In this document: piece after piece, positions 1 through 9,419 of the stretch | How the letters are laid out: every line of letters starts with the position of its first letter | Numbering within the stretch: the first letter of the stretch is position 1 | Source: Hyaloperonospora brassicae | Taxonomy: Eukaryota; Oomycota; Peronosporomycetes; Peronosporales; Peronosporaceae | NCBI GenBank assembly: GCA_947650285.1 | Contig: CANTFL010001463.1 | Coordinates: 62,001 to 126,000 of the forward strand | Length of the DNA stretch: 64,000 nt | Direction of reading: 5' to 3' | Notes under the pieces: generated by a model | The model's database searches: none | What the model was told of the DNA's origin: nothing | Seen by the model: only the letters and a program-made list of their open reading frames with translations | Made by a program: the position numbers and the translations under genes

Positions 1-1176
1 TTATGCAGTTAAATATTAAATCATTTTGGTCGTAAGCTATCCTTTTGTAAACTACTACAAATTGAATATGAAGGATTTGCGCATCACCCACTTCGTGCGT
101 CTATCAGCGATTAGTGGTTTACTTATTGGATACCATGGCCTATATCAACAAAAGAGTGCAGCGGCGCCGAATCTCATTGTCGAAAGAATTCATATTTTTA
201 TAACATTCGCCAATAAGAATTCAATGTTGGACAATATACATTCGAATTATACTCAAATTGACATCTTTGGATGTCTGTGACATGAGACAAGCATATTTTG
301 TCACAAAAAATACACGAGCCAGCTATGAGCGCTGGATTGAATTTTTAGTGGATCATTGCCGAAAGTGAAGCTGCTAGTTACATGTAGCTCATGCGACTTT
401 AAGAACTGGACTAATTAGGTTCCAGTAGCACAGTCGATCTGGGTACTACGCTGATCATTTATCGTGGTAGCGACATTTTGGAATAATTCATAGATTCAGT
501 TTCCAAATAAGTGCACCTTAAGGTGCGCAAATCCAGTAGACAAGTCTCAGAAAATACCGGCAATTGCTGCATGCATGCTACCTGTGCTGGAACAGCCCAG
601 GATGCATCTACTGATCTCTACTAAGCTGCTCTTGAAGTACTGCATACCTATTTAGTCAATCAGCGTGTAGAAGCAATGCAACTCTAAATTAATCATCGGA
701 TTCGTCATCTAGCGATCTGAAACAGCGACAGTAAATTTGCAGGAACCAGCAATGCTAGACCAGTTCTCGACGGTCAGATTGGAATGAAACTGGGCTGCTC
801 GAAAAGTAGTGTCGCTCGTGACAACCTTCTTGCACCATGAAGCGGTCCATCCTATATTCGAGTTGCTCGCCCTTCTATTGATAGGCATCCAAAGCTTTCG
901 CAATGCCTGCGCCTTTGGCATATCAGCGTTAGCATGGTGTCACCCAAATTTTGCGAAGATTGCTAATCTCCCGCTTTTATATTGCATTGACCACAACGGA
1001 ACTGTTCTGCCGCCTGTGGCAGATTTCAGCGATATCGAACTGAAGGCCGCGGTCGTGTCAGGGCCTTCTACTTGGCGAAGTCAACTGTCTGGTCCAGTTG
1101 AAGAAATTCAAAGTGTCCTTGACGGTCTTTGATCTGCGGAGTCAATTTCGCGAGACCTAACAGCGGTAGCCAAGGA
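1..1176. other. Unassigned flank of the nested transposon block
   Basis: No gene can be supported here. The longest open frames are about 100 codons, carry no recognisable domain, and overlap on both strands. The right edge is the AAGGA target duplication of the solo LTR that starts at 1177, and sequence past that LTR (from 1574) continues the interrupted DNA. This stretch may be the 5' untranslated part of the LINE or an older relic. Confidence 0.4.
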
Positions 1177-1568
1177 TGTAACGAGGCAGCCCGTTACATG
1201 GAATTGTCACTTTAAAGAAAGGTGACAATAAAGAATATTAAGTTGAATATTATTTGAACAATATCACCAAAGTGGTGATATTGAAGGGTCGACCAAAGAG
1301 TCTGTTTATTGGTTGATATCTTGATGATATCAACCCACCAATCGCCGCAACACGCGCGCAATGAGTGGTGACGAGACGTCACCATATACTCAGTGAGATT
1401 AGCATAATTAAGTTAAGTCAAACAGAGAGACAGTGGATAAAAGACTTAAGTATATTAATATAACAGTTCTGCTTTTACCTTACCTACGCTTCCTCGCTTG
1501 CCTTGTGTACGTCTGTCGGGGCACCGATACCCTTGCGTTAAGTTCACGCAAGGGTGTGCCCCGTTACA
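1177..1568 (+). mobile_element. Solo LTR of the hairpin-rich Gypsy family (copy A)
   Basis: This 392-bp sequence begins TGTAACGAGG and ends CCCCGTTACA. It is collinear with the LTRs at 3004-3391 and 10597-10984 but lies in the opposite orientation. It is flanked by a perfect 5-bp duplication, AAGGA, at 1172-1176 and 1569-1573. No internal element sequence adjoins it, so it is a solo LTR left by LTR-LTR recombination. It differs from the LTRs of the complete element by scattered substitutions, so it is an independent, older insertion. Confidence 0.95.
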
Positions 1569-1788
1569 AAGGAGACGTATCACGTTGCAAATAGTGCGTT
1601 GATCGAGAGATCGATCACGCTGACTTCAACTGATACTGCCACGTCTTCCAGAGATCGTCAGATTGAATTGGCGCTTGTTTAACTGGAGCACAAGTTCCGC
1701 ACGGCAGTTTCTTCCGAGCAAGCAGCTACTACCGCCGTCACGCAAGCAGAGATTAACCATCGTAATTTGGTACAAAAGCTTACCAGGA

Positions 1789-3003
1789 TGCCACCTATAC
1801 CTGATACCGACATTGTACCTGTTCCCAACCATGCTGCTACACCTATGGACGCCGAAGACACTCCTGAAACCATATCCAAGAGACTGCGGCAGCGCATCAG
1901 GTAGGCTATCATGGATTTCGTACTCACATTTATGGGCAAGCGTCGCTTCTTCAAGACACCGGTTAAACAAGCCCATGGGTTAGACGACAGCGCACAGTTC
2001 GCCCTCGCCGGTCCCAGCAATGACTTCATGCCAGGGACACTCTGGTCTAGCTCTCTTACCCGACCAGACGATACCGTCGACCTCTTTTCTGGTGACACCG
2101 ATTGTCCCTCTGCGAATGCAGATGTCAACATGGAACCGGTGTGCAGCCTTCAGAGCACCATGAGTCTTGATGAACTTGGTCAGCATGCTGGTGTGTTGGA
2201 TGACCTATATTCGAACCGCACAACCCCAAGCCCCATGCCCAATCCCGTTCCAATTCCTGCTGCTCTTGTAGCCACATTTGATTCTAAATGTCCAGCTGCT
2301 ATCTCTGACTCGTCCGAAGCCCTACCGACCTCTGATCTGGCTCCTCCTTCCGAGATTGCAGTTTTGTACGACCAACAAACGGCAGCACGAGCCGCTGCCA
2401 AGCATTCCCAGACTCTAATGGCGTCTAGGGTCCGCAAGTTCCCACAAAAACCTCCTCTGTTGACAGCTGCGACGGCTGTCGGGGAAGAATCTCGTCGCTA
2501 CACCGCCAATTTAAAGGAGCTACACAAATGGATCACTGGGCGCTCAGGCATTGTCGAGCTTCTTCGCTCTATGCCTACGACGCCGAGTGGTCAAAATGAC
2601 TGGATACGACACTGTGATGTAGATCTAGCAGCTCTCGTCAAGAGCCTGCCTTTTACGATCACTTATGTAAAGGGTCTGACGCGAATGTCACGAAAACGTT
2701 TTGGTCCCGCCATAAACTGCGAAGCTCAGCTAGCCGTCATTCGCCGGTATGCGCAGCATGAAGAATTCTTCGTCCGCAAGTTTTGCATTGTCTGGGATGC
2801 AGTTGCTTCTCAACAGCAGGGTGCCATTAAGTGGAAAACAACGGATTTGATCCAGCGGTGGAAGAAAGTGCATAAGTTGCATCCGCAGTTGCTCTGCGCT
2901 ACCGTCGTGGACCCAATTATGATTGACGAATGGGGAATCTTGAACGTTATCTGTTTGATGTTGCCTTATTTGACGCCGGTGGATAATTCGACAGCAGTCG
3001 TGA
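1789..3003 (+). pseudogene. LINE ORF1-like coding relic, interrupted by the Gypsy element
   Basis: An open frame from 1911 runs to the LTR boundary. Its apparent stop (TAA) comes from the first bases of the inserted LTR. Removing 3004-10984 plus one CGTGA copy lets the frame continue from 10990 for about 17 codons, to a stop near 11033. Upstream, the same frame extends to an ATG at 1789 with one in-frame TAG near 1902. The protein is rich in Pro, Ser and Asp at its N-terminus and basic and tryptophan-containing later (WKTTDLIQRWKKVHK). I recognise no named domain. The ORF1 assignment rests on its position upstream of the endonuclease. Confidence 0.55.
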
Positions 3004-3391
3004 TGTAACGGGGCACACCCTTGCGTAACTTAACGCAAGGGTTTTGAGTGCCCCGACAGACGTACACGTGGCAAGCGAGGAAGCGTAGGTAGGGTAAAAG
3101 TAGAACTGTTATATTAATAAATTAAGTCTTTAAACTACTGTCTCTTCGTTTGACTTAATTTAATTATACTAATATAACTGCATGTATGGTGACGTCTCGT
3201 CACCACTCATTGCGCGCGTCTTGCGGCGATTGGTGGGTTGATATCATCACGATATCAACCAATGAACAGACCCTTTGGTCGACCCTTCAATATCACCACT
3301 TTGGTGATATTGTTTAAAGAATATCCATCTTATATTCTTTATTGTCACTTTCCTTAAGTGACAATATCATGTAACGGGCTGCCCCGTTACA
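3004..3391 (-). repeat. 3' LTR of the Gypsy element
   Basis: This 388-bp repeat matches 10597-10984. On the minus strand it starts TGTAACGGGG and ends in CA. It contains a chain of hairpins, for example stems 3018-3026/3033-3041, enclosed by 3009-3016/3048-3055, and 3371-3378/3383-3390. Confidence 0.96.
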
Positions 3392-3405
3392 TCACCCCCC
3401 CCTTA
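3392..3405 (-). promoter_or_regulatory. Polypurine tract
   Basis: On the minus strand a purine run, AAGGGGGGGGGTGA, directly abuts the TG start of the 3' LTR. This is the expected site of plus-strand priming. Confidence 0.8.
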
Positions 3406-3523
3406 ACTGTTAGTCACCGTGTGACTATCGAAAATATGGCGGCCACCCGTTGGCCACCATTGGGACAGGGAGCACTTGTTTGGTCCGTTCCACTCACTTT
3501 CCGCTTGACCTCGCATAGTTAAC

Positions 3524-5131
3524 ATGTCTATGCGAGGTGACTCAAGACCCACACAGCCTGGTGCTGTGCAAGCCTCTGCGGCAGACGCTTCGTCGTCTGC
3601 CGCCCCTTCTTCGCCTGCAGCAACAGGTGCTGCAGGTGCACGCGGTATCACGCCGCGTGCGTACGATGACCCCGATGTGGAGGTCATCTACTCTGGCGAG
3701 TCAGACGTGTCTGACTCGGGCAATGCTCCAGAGGCGTCTCGCTCACCGGCGACGCCTCAGTATTCGCCAAGACCACTGCCGAACGAACGGACTCGTGATT
3801 TGCATCACAGTCTGTTCGGCAGTGATGATGATGATGATCAGGGTGGTGAGTTCTATTCTTCACCACCGCCGGCTCGTGCGTCTTCGCACGAGCGTGTTGA
3901 CGATGGCGCGAGCCGTCGTCAATCTGGGAGCCGTGGTACCGACAAGGGTACCACTGTGAAGCGTGATGAGTTGAAGCCGTGGCGTTTGCCCGAACAACTC
4001 ATCAATAGCCTGTCTCACGAGACAGGCCAACACCATCGAATACCCTTATTCGATGCAACCGAGCTTCACGGCTTGAGTCCCAGCGCGAAGAACTTTCGCG
4101 CTGAAGAAGATTTTTATCTCGATGTCTTCCTTAGACATCGATGGTACAATAGCAACCAAAAGCGTGACAAAACATCGCTTTTGGCTGCGTGGAACGCGTT
4201 CGTCCAAAACGTAAAGAATTTTGGACGAGAAGGGTGGCTCAAGAAACTTGAGGCAACACGCCTCAGGTTCGAACGGCGAACGCCAACCGGTGCTAGGTAC
4301 CGGTTGCATTGTTTATCGAGTGAGGCAGGCATTCCTTGCCTCACATGGGGAGACCCTTGTGCGAGTTGTGTTGACAACTCGCAGCGTGCACATAGGGATG
4401 TGTACTCCCTAAATTCGCCCTGGGGAAGGGCACATCTCTCGAAGGAGATGCGTGACGCGATTGCAAACTTGCAATCCGTCTACAAGCGCCTAGGGCGCGT
4501 GTTTACCGATGGGCCACAGGACTCATCGGATGGGTCTCGTCATACTGGTGGACGAGACCTTCAACATCCATTAACAGCTGAGAGCGGGGCTCTTAGCTGT
4601 TCCAAGAGGGTGGATACCCCCGCCACTGGACGAGGTAGCTCGTCCTTGATCCTGAATCGTCACGGTGATTCAAGATACGCTCCACTAGAAAGCGTTGATC
4701 ACCGTGAGCATCCACCAAAGGATGTGGTGGAGGAGGAAAGACCTCCTCCAGAACCCCAGGCCCACCATCTCGACCCTTACGAGATGGATCGCGCAATCGA
4801 TGAATTGCGCGATGACTTGAAGCACGAGCGCGACCGACGCTACGCTTTGACCGACACCGTGCGGAAGAACCGCAAGGGTCACGAGGCTGATCGGGCGAGG
4901 GATCGCGCCGATTATGCCACGGCGCAGCTTCAGGTCGAGCGGGATGTCCGCTCCCTTTTCGGCGAGCTGGCGACAGCTCGCGGAGAGATAACTCGGTTGA
5001 ATACCGAGGTATCATATCTGCGCGACCAGACGGATCGTCTGGAGCGCGAACGCAAGAACTTGATGGATGTTCTTGAACGTGGGGGCTATCTTCATCGGAA
5101 GAAGAAGGCTCGTACTGACAGTACGGCCTGA
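3524..5131 (+). CDS. Antisense ORF of the Gypsy element, 535-aa coiled-coil protein of unknown function
   Basis: This complete ORF runs opposite to gag-pol. It starts 133 bp inside the 3' LTR and overlaps the pol 3' end tail to tail by 539 bp. Over 3524-4592 the pol strand has only fragments below 100 codons, so this is the only long frame there. The N-terminal third is Ser/Pro/Ala-rich with acidic runs (GSDDDDDQGGE). A folded-looking middle follows (about residues 150-330, e.g. FYLDVFLRHRWYNSNQK). Next come a Pro/Glu stretch, a long Arg/Glu/Asp-rich coiled coil (about 420-520) and a basic end (HRKKKAR). I recognise no family. Antisense ORFs between pol and the 3' LTR are known in some plant Gypsy elements, where their roles are mostly unclear. 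Low similarity to viral envelope proteins is expected: there is no signal peptide or membrane segment. Confidence 0.75.
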   Translation: MSMRGDSRPTQPGAVQASAADASSSAAPSSPAATGAAGARGITPRAYDDPDVEVIYSGESDVSDSGNAPEASRSPATPQYSPRPLPNERTRDLHHSLFGSDDDDDQGGEFYSSPPPARASSHERVDDGASRRQSGSRGTDKGTTVKRDELKPWRLPEQLINSLSHETGQHHRIPLFDATELHGLSPSAKNFRAEEDFYLDVFLRHRWYNSNQKRDKTSLLAAWNAFVQNVKNFGREGWLKKLEATRLRFERRTPTGARYRLHCLSSEAGIPCLTWGDPCASCVDNSQRAHRDVYSLNSPWGRAHLSKEMRDAIANLQSVYKRLGRVFTDGPQDSSDGSRHTGGRDLQHPLTAESGALSCSKRVDTPATGRGSSSLILNRHGDSRYAPLESVDHREHPPKDVVEEERPPPEPQAHHLDPYEMDRAIDELRDDLKHERDRRYALTDTVRKNRKGHEADRARDRADYATAQLQVERDVRSLFGELATARGEITRLNTEVSYLRDQTDRLERERKNLMDVLERGGYLHRKKKARTDSTA

Positions 5132-8100
5132 GCCTCCCCACGTAAAACGTAGGATGCGTGCGCATCCTACGTGGCAATTCGAGTGTGTATGCATTGCCCT
5201 TGCGATGCAACACTCGAAATGGCCCAATGTACTTCGGCAGTAGTTTACTACTGCCGACACTAGTGACTGCATGTCCAGGTAGGTTTACCGTTGACAGTAG
5301 TACTAGGTCATTAACCTTAAATGAAAGAACATTTGCTCTTCCATTCTTGTCTGCGTTCCGTTTATGACGGTCCACCGCATTTGCGATGGAGTCCTGAACG
5401 AAACGGACTACCGCTTCTCGAGTCAGCAGGAAGTTCTCTGCTGACTCTTTGTTTTGTCTTTCAGTGCGCTTCGTGCGCACTGCTAAGAGATTGCTCTCTT
5501 CTTCAGCGAGGTTGTCTTCTTCCTCGCTGGCATAATCGTTGACGATGCTGAATATACCAGCATCGTCATCATCATCCGAATCAATAATAGCGTCTTCGCT
5601 ATTATTGAGATGATCTTCTTCATCGATGTCGACTTGATCGACATCGGCATCATACGTGACGACGTTTGCGTCGACACGTGATGAGCAAGAGCCAAAACGG
5701 TTTTTGCTCGAGCGAGTCCCTCCCCCCCTTATCCAAGAGTCACACTCTAGAAGGGTGGGCACACGTGGATGGCGTAGGCCATTCACGTAAAACGGTGTGT
5801 GCTGTGTTGAAGCATGCACCGAATTATTGATGGCGAATTCCACCATGGGTAGGAATTCGCTCCAACTCGGAAACGAGTGGACATATCCTCGAAGAATCTC
5901 TTCGAGGACACGGTTCGCACGTTCCGTCTGACCATCTGTTTCTGGATGGTCAGAAGTGGACATCTTCAATCGTGTTCCGAGAGTACGGAACACGGTTTGC
6001 CAAAATTCCGCCGTGAACCGAGGGTCACGGTCGGATACGAGTTCACGGGGTAACCCGTGGAGTCTAAAGACCGTGTCTAGAAAGACACGAGCACAACCTT
6101 GAGCCTTGATTGACTCAGGGACAGCAGCAAGATGGACCATCTTGCTGAATCGGTCAACAAACACAAGAATACCATTATTCTTGTGAGCGTCTTCGGGAAA
6201 CCCGAAGACGAAGTCCATTGAAACGGACTGCCAGCACTCTGTCGGAACAGGCAGAGGCTGCAATGGCGCACGGGATGAAGGACTAGGCTTCACCCGTTGA
6301 CATACTTCGCAAGCACGTATGTACTTGCGAACAAACTGATACTGGCGGGGCCAGTAAAAGTCGCGACTTACCGTGAGGTAAGTCTTTTCTCTACCACGAT
6401 GGCCGCTTGTTGGGGCATCGTAACACTCATACATGATGCGCAATCGCAAATCATGATGAGCGGGTACGACGACACGAGGCGTGTCGTCGGCAACAGCTGT
6501 ATAGTACAGCAATCCGTTGCGTGTACTATACCGATCCGATGAGGATCGGTACAAAGCCGGTAAATCCCTCATGGATTTACTGGATGGATTCACCAGATGA
6601 TCCATCAATCGCAGAAGATCCTTATCTTCCGCGTATGCCTTTCGTACGTCGTCAAGTAAGCTTGACGACGGGACACTGACTGACAGTGTCGCAACAGTGG
6701 GCTTGTCCTCACTGTTGGGTTGCGCGTCCGGCTCGAAATCGGGCCGGCGCGAAAGAGCATCCGCGACGACATTGAGTCGTCCCGGTTTATACTCCACGGA
6801 GAAGTTATACTCCGCGAAGAAAGACAGCCACCTCGCCATTCTTTGCGAGAGGTGTGGGCTGTTTACGGCCGTGCGTAATGACGCATGGTCCGTGTAGACA
6901 ACAAACGGTCTATCTCCCAAGAGATAGACGCGAAATTTAGCCAGTGCGTATTTCATGGCAAGGAGTTCCTTGTCATGCACTGGGTAATTACGCTCAGCTG
7001 CTTGCAGCTGACGCGATTGATAACAGATGACGCGCTCCGCGCCATCTGCATCGAACTGCATTAACGCACAGCCGATTGCGAAATCGCTGGCGTCACAGAC
7101 CACATGAAATGGTCTGTCCTGATCTGCAATCGCCAAGATCGGCGATTGCATCAAGCTTTGCTTGATACCTTCAAAGGAACGCTGGCACTCAGCGTTCCAT
7201 GACCACTTGACATTTTTCTTGAGCAAGCAAGAAAGATGTACCGTCATCTCGGCGTAGTTGCGCGAGTACTTGTGCAAGTACGCCGCAAGACCAAGGAACT
7301 TTCGAAGTCCCTTGACATCGACTGGCACTGGCCAGTCGGTGATCGCCTTGATCTTTTCGGGATCAGGGCGTACGCCGTGTTTCCCCACGATGCACCCAAG
7401 AAGTGGTATTTCGCTAGCCGCGAATATACACTTCTTGAGGTTGGCGTACAACTTATGCTTGCGCATAAGTTGAAGAACCTGACGAACGTGAGTTCTGTGA
7501 ACTTCAACGTCCGTCTTCCCGTCCATAGCCCGGCTATGGACGAACACATCGTCGAAGTAACTCGGTGCGAAGTCTCGCACCGGTCTCAACAGATTTGTTA
7601 CACATCTGTTGAATGTTGCAGGGGCATTACTCAGCCCCTGTGGCATCACTAGCCACTCCCACAGCATCCCGCTGGGGGTACTCACTGCTGTGAACGGGAC
7701 GTCCCGTTCACGCATCAGGATCTGATAGAATCCATCCATCAGATCCATGGACGAAAAGATGGTACTCTTTGACATACCATCTATGATTACGTCCTTTCTC
7801 GGTATCGGCGTCTGAGCCGGTACCGTTGCAGCATTCAACTTGTTGAATGCGTGCACTATCCGCCACCCTCCTGTGGCCTTTCGCACACAGAAGGTCGGAG
7901 AGCTGTGAGGGGATGTTGATTCCCTCACATGGCCCGCTGCTAAGCGATCGGCAAAGAATTTGTCGATCGCTATCACTTGTTCACGAGGCAGTGGCCACTG
8001 CTTCATGACACAGTATTTCGAGCCCGGTTTGAGCTCGATCTCGTGTCGAGTGCCTTTGTCCTTAGGCAACTCGCAAGGTACGGATTCAGGGAACACATCC

Positions 8101-9347
8101 CTGAATTCGATCAAATCCTTATACAAAGGATTTGCCTGAAGTGACTCCCAGGATTGGGACGCGTATCGCTCAATCCGAATCTTCTCATCGAGGACACTTT
8201 CGTCCATCGATGAGCTGCTGAGAACCCGTTCGTTCTCAGCAAATACTGTTGCCGACCGAATGTCGGTCACATACTCGTCCTCTGTGACGAGTACGCAGAT
8301 CTGCTTGACTTTGCCACTACGCAGATCACGCAAGAACCGTTTCGGTTCTAGCGTTGGCAACTGAGTTATCTCCGAAGTCAACTTCGGAGGCACAATCAGA
8401 TCAAGCGTATAAGCGCCTACGCTTGATCCGTCATTAACCAAGACGTTCAACGTCTCGGTTTCTTCCTGGGAACTTGCTTCCACAGGTTGCTGAGGGCCTG
8501 ATCCCTCAGCAAGCAACTCTTGAGGAACTCCTTCCTCAAGTACGTGGGGACTTATTCCCTCGACGTCTTCCGACTGTGGCTGTGCAACCACAGTCAGGAA
8601 CCGATCCTCTACGGTCGACTCTCCAGTCGACCTAGGATTTTCATGTTGCCCCTTGGGGGCAACAGATTTCTTTCTTCTAAGATGCTGCCCGCTAGGCATG
8701 CATCCATGTCCCGGTCCACTCGACTTATTCGAGTGGTGGACCTTCGGCGCAGCCTGTACTTCTGTACAGCCGCCGGGAGCTTGCTCCACAGTGTAGTGAT
8801 CAACTACACTGTGACCTTGTGCAGTCGTGCTAACGACCGTACCGCAAGTGAGGCCATCGCACTCACTCGCAGAACATCCACACGCTTGTGGACGCTCCAA
8901 GATGTTCATCAGATGGCCATCTGATGAACAAGCAGCAGGCATCTTCACGGATCGATGCTGCCAGCTCACCCTTGGCTCGTATTTTCTGAGCCAAGGTAAT
9001 CCCAGGATGACATCAAATTTGTCATCCAGATCTAGTACGATGAAATCATCATCGTACTGCTCGCCCTCTAACGTGTAGTGGATTCCTACTACACGTTTCT
9101 CAACGGTTATCGATGCGCCTGTTGCAAGGCGCACCGTCATCCTTGTGAGGGGAATGTCGCGCTCAACGAACTTGAGCCTACGACCCTCTAGTGACTGGCG
9201 ACGAACAAAGTTGTTCGACGCCCCACAGTCTACTAGGGCACGAAGCGACAAGTCATTTGTCGCTTCCAACTTCAAGGTGATGAGCGAAACGTCATCACCA
9301 GGTGCAGAGACACACAATGATTGTGTATCTGGAGCAACTTTCGTCAA
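4593..9347 (-). CDS. pol: Gypsy pol polyprotein: protease, RT, RNase H, integrase, truncated chromodomain
   Basis: Numbering starts at 9347, although translation probably enters by frameshift near 9413. In order it has a retropepsin-like protease with ALVDCGAS (D40), reverse transcriptase with YFDD (Y597 to D600), RNase H (CDASDFAIGCAL and YTDHASL regions), and integrase with an HHCC zinc finger and a catalytic D1045, D1106, E1142 triad (the last pair spaced D-x35-E). An acidic Asp/Glu-rich insert follows before the GPY/F-like module (KYIGPFRVLHRKG). The C-terminus is a chromodomain fragment (YLVQWRGYPPSWNS) that stops at TAA where the family normally has Trp-Glu-Pro; the next codons still read E-P-R-S. 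These enzymes copy element RNA and integrate the DNA. The last 539 bp overlap the antisense ORF. Confidence 0.95.
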   Translation of the reverse strand: MTKVAPDTQSLCVSAPGDDVSLITLKLEATNDLSLRALVDCGASNNFVRRQSLEGRRLKFVERDIPLTRMTVRLATGASITVEKRVVGIHYTLEGEQYDDDFIVLDLDDKFDVILGLPWLRKYEPRVSWQHRSVKMPAACSSDGHLMNILERPQACGCSASECDGLTCGTVVSTTAQGHSVVDHYTVEQAPGGCTEVQAAPKVHHSNKSSGPGHGCMPSGQHLRRKKSVAPKGQHENPRSTGESTVEDRFLTVVAQPQSEDVEGISPHVLEEGVPQELLAEGSGPQQPVEASSQEETETLNVLVNDGSSVGAYTLDLIVPPKLTSEITQLPTLEPKRFLRDLRSGKVKQICVLVTEDEYVTDIRSATVFAENERVLSSSSMDESVLDEKIRIERYASQSWESLQANPLYKDLIEFRDVFPESVPCELPKDKGTRHEIELKPGSKYCVMKQWPLPREQVIAIDKFFADRLAAGHVRESTSPHSSPTFCVRKATGGWRIVHAFNKLNAATVPAQTPIPRKDVIIDGMSKSTIFSSMDLMDGFYQILMRERDVPFTAVSTPSGMLWEWLVMPQGLSNAPATFNRCVTNLLRPVRDFAPSYFDDVFVHSRAMDGKTDVEVHRTHVRQVLQLMRKHKLYANLKKCIFAASEIPLLGCIVGKHGVRPDPEKIKAITDWPVPVDVKGLRKFLGLAAYLHKYSRNYAEMTVHLSCLLKKNVKWSWNAECQRSFEGIKQSLMQSPILAIADQDRPFHVVCDASDFAIGCALMQFDADGAERVICYQSRQLQAAERNYPVHDKELLAMKYALAKFRVYLLGDRPFVVYTDHASLRTAVNSPHLSQRMARWLSFFAEYNFSVEYKPGRLNVVADALSRRPDFEPDAQPNSEDKPTVATLSVSVPSSSLLDDVRKAYAEDKDLLRLMDHLVNPSSKSMRDLPALYRSSSDRYSTRNGLLYYTAVADDTPRVVVPAHHDLRLRIMYECYDAPTSGHRGREKTYLTVSRDFYWPRQYQFVRKYIRACEVCQRVKPSPSSRAPLQPLPVPTECWQSVSMDFVFGFPEDAHKNNGILVFVDRFSKMVHLAAVPESIKAQGCARVFLDTVFRLHGLPRELVSDRDPRFTAEFWQTVFRTLGTRLKMSTSDHPETDGQTERANRVLEEILRGYVHSFPSWSEFLPMVEFAINNSVHASTQHTPFYVNGLRHPRVPTLLECDSWIRGGGTRSSKNRFGSCSSRVDANVVTYDADVDQVDIDEEDHLNNSEDAIIDSDDDDDAGIFSIVNDYASEEEDNLAEEESNLLAVRTKRTERQNKESAENFLLTREAVVRFVQDSIANAVDRHKRNADKNGRANVLSFKVNDLVLLSTVNLPGHAVTSVGSSKLLPKYIGPFRVLHRKGNAYTLELPRRMRTHPTFYVGRLRPYCQYEPSSSDEDSPHVQEHPSSSCVRAPDDPSGRADMIPRYSTELSLRELSPARRKGSGHPARPEAAPWHNRRDPSPDQPRDPCGSSARCRSKRSVGRARASSHRAIHRLRDPSRKGRDGGPGVLEEVFPPPPHPLVDAHGDQRFLVERILNHRDDSGSRTSYLVQWRGYPPSWNS

Positions 9348-9379
9348 GAGGTTTGCAAATTCTCTTGAGGTTGCTGGAT

Positions 9380-9419
9380 CAGTAGGGCGCTCCGCCCCTA
9401 CTGACCCCGACCATTTTTT
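9380..9419 (-). promoter_or_regulatory. Probable -1 ribosomal frameshift signal between gag and pol
   Basis: On the minus strand the gag frame reads TCA AAA AAT GGT, giving the heptamer A_AAA_AAT (plus-strand 9413-9419), a classical -1 slippery form. After a spacer of about nine bases there is a perfect 8-bp hairpin (9380-9387 pairing with 9396-9403, 8-nt loop) that contains the gag stop. A -1 slip gives TGG TCG GGG TCA and stays open into the protease of pol. The element is hairpin-rich throughout, so the hairpin alone is weak evidence; the heptamer, spacing and frame relation together are persuasive. Confidence 0.7.
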
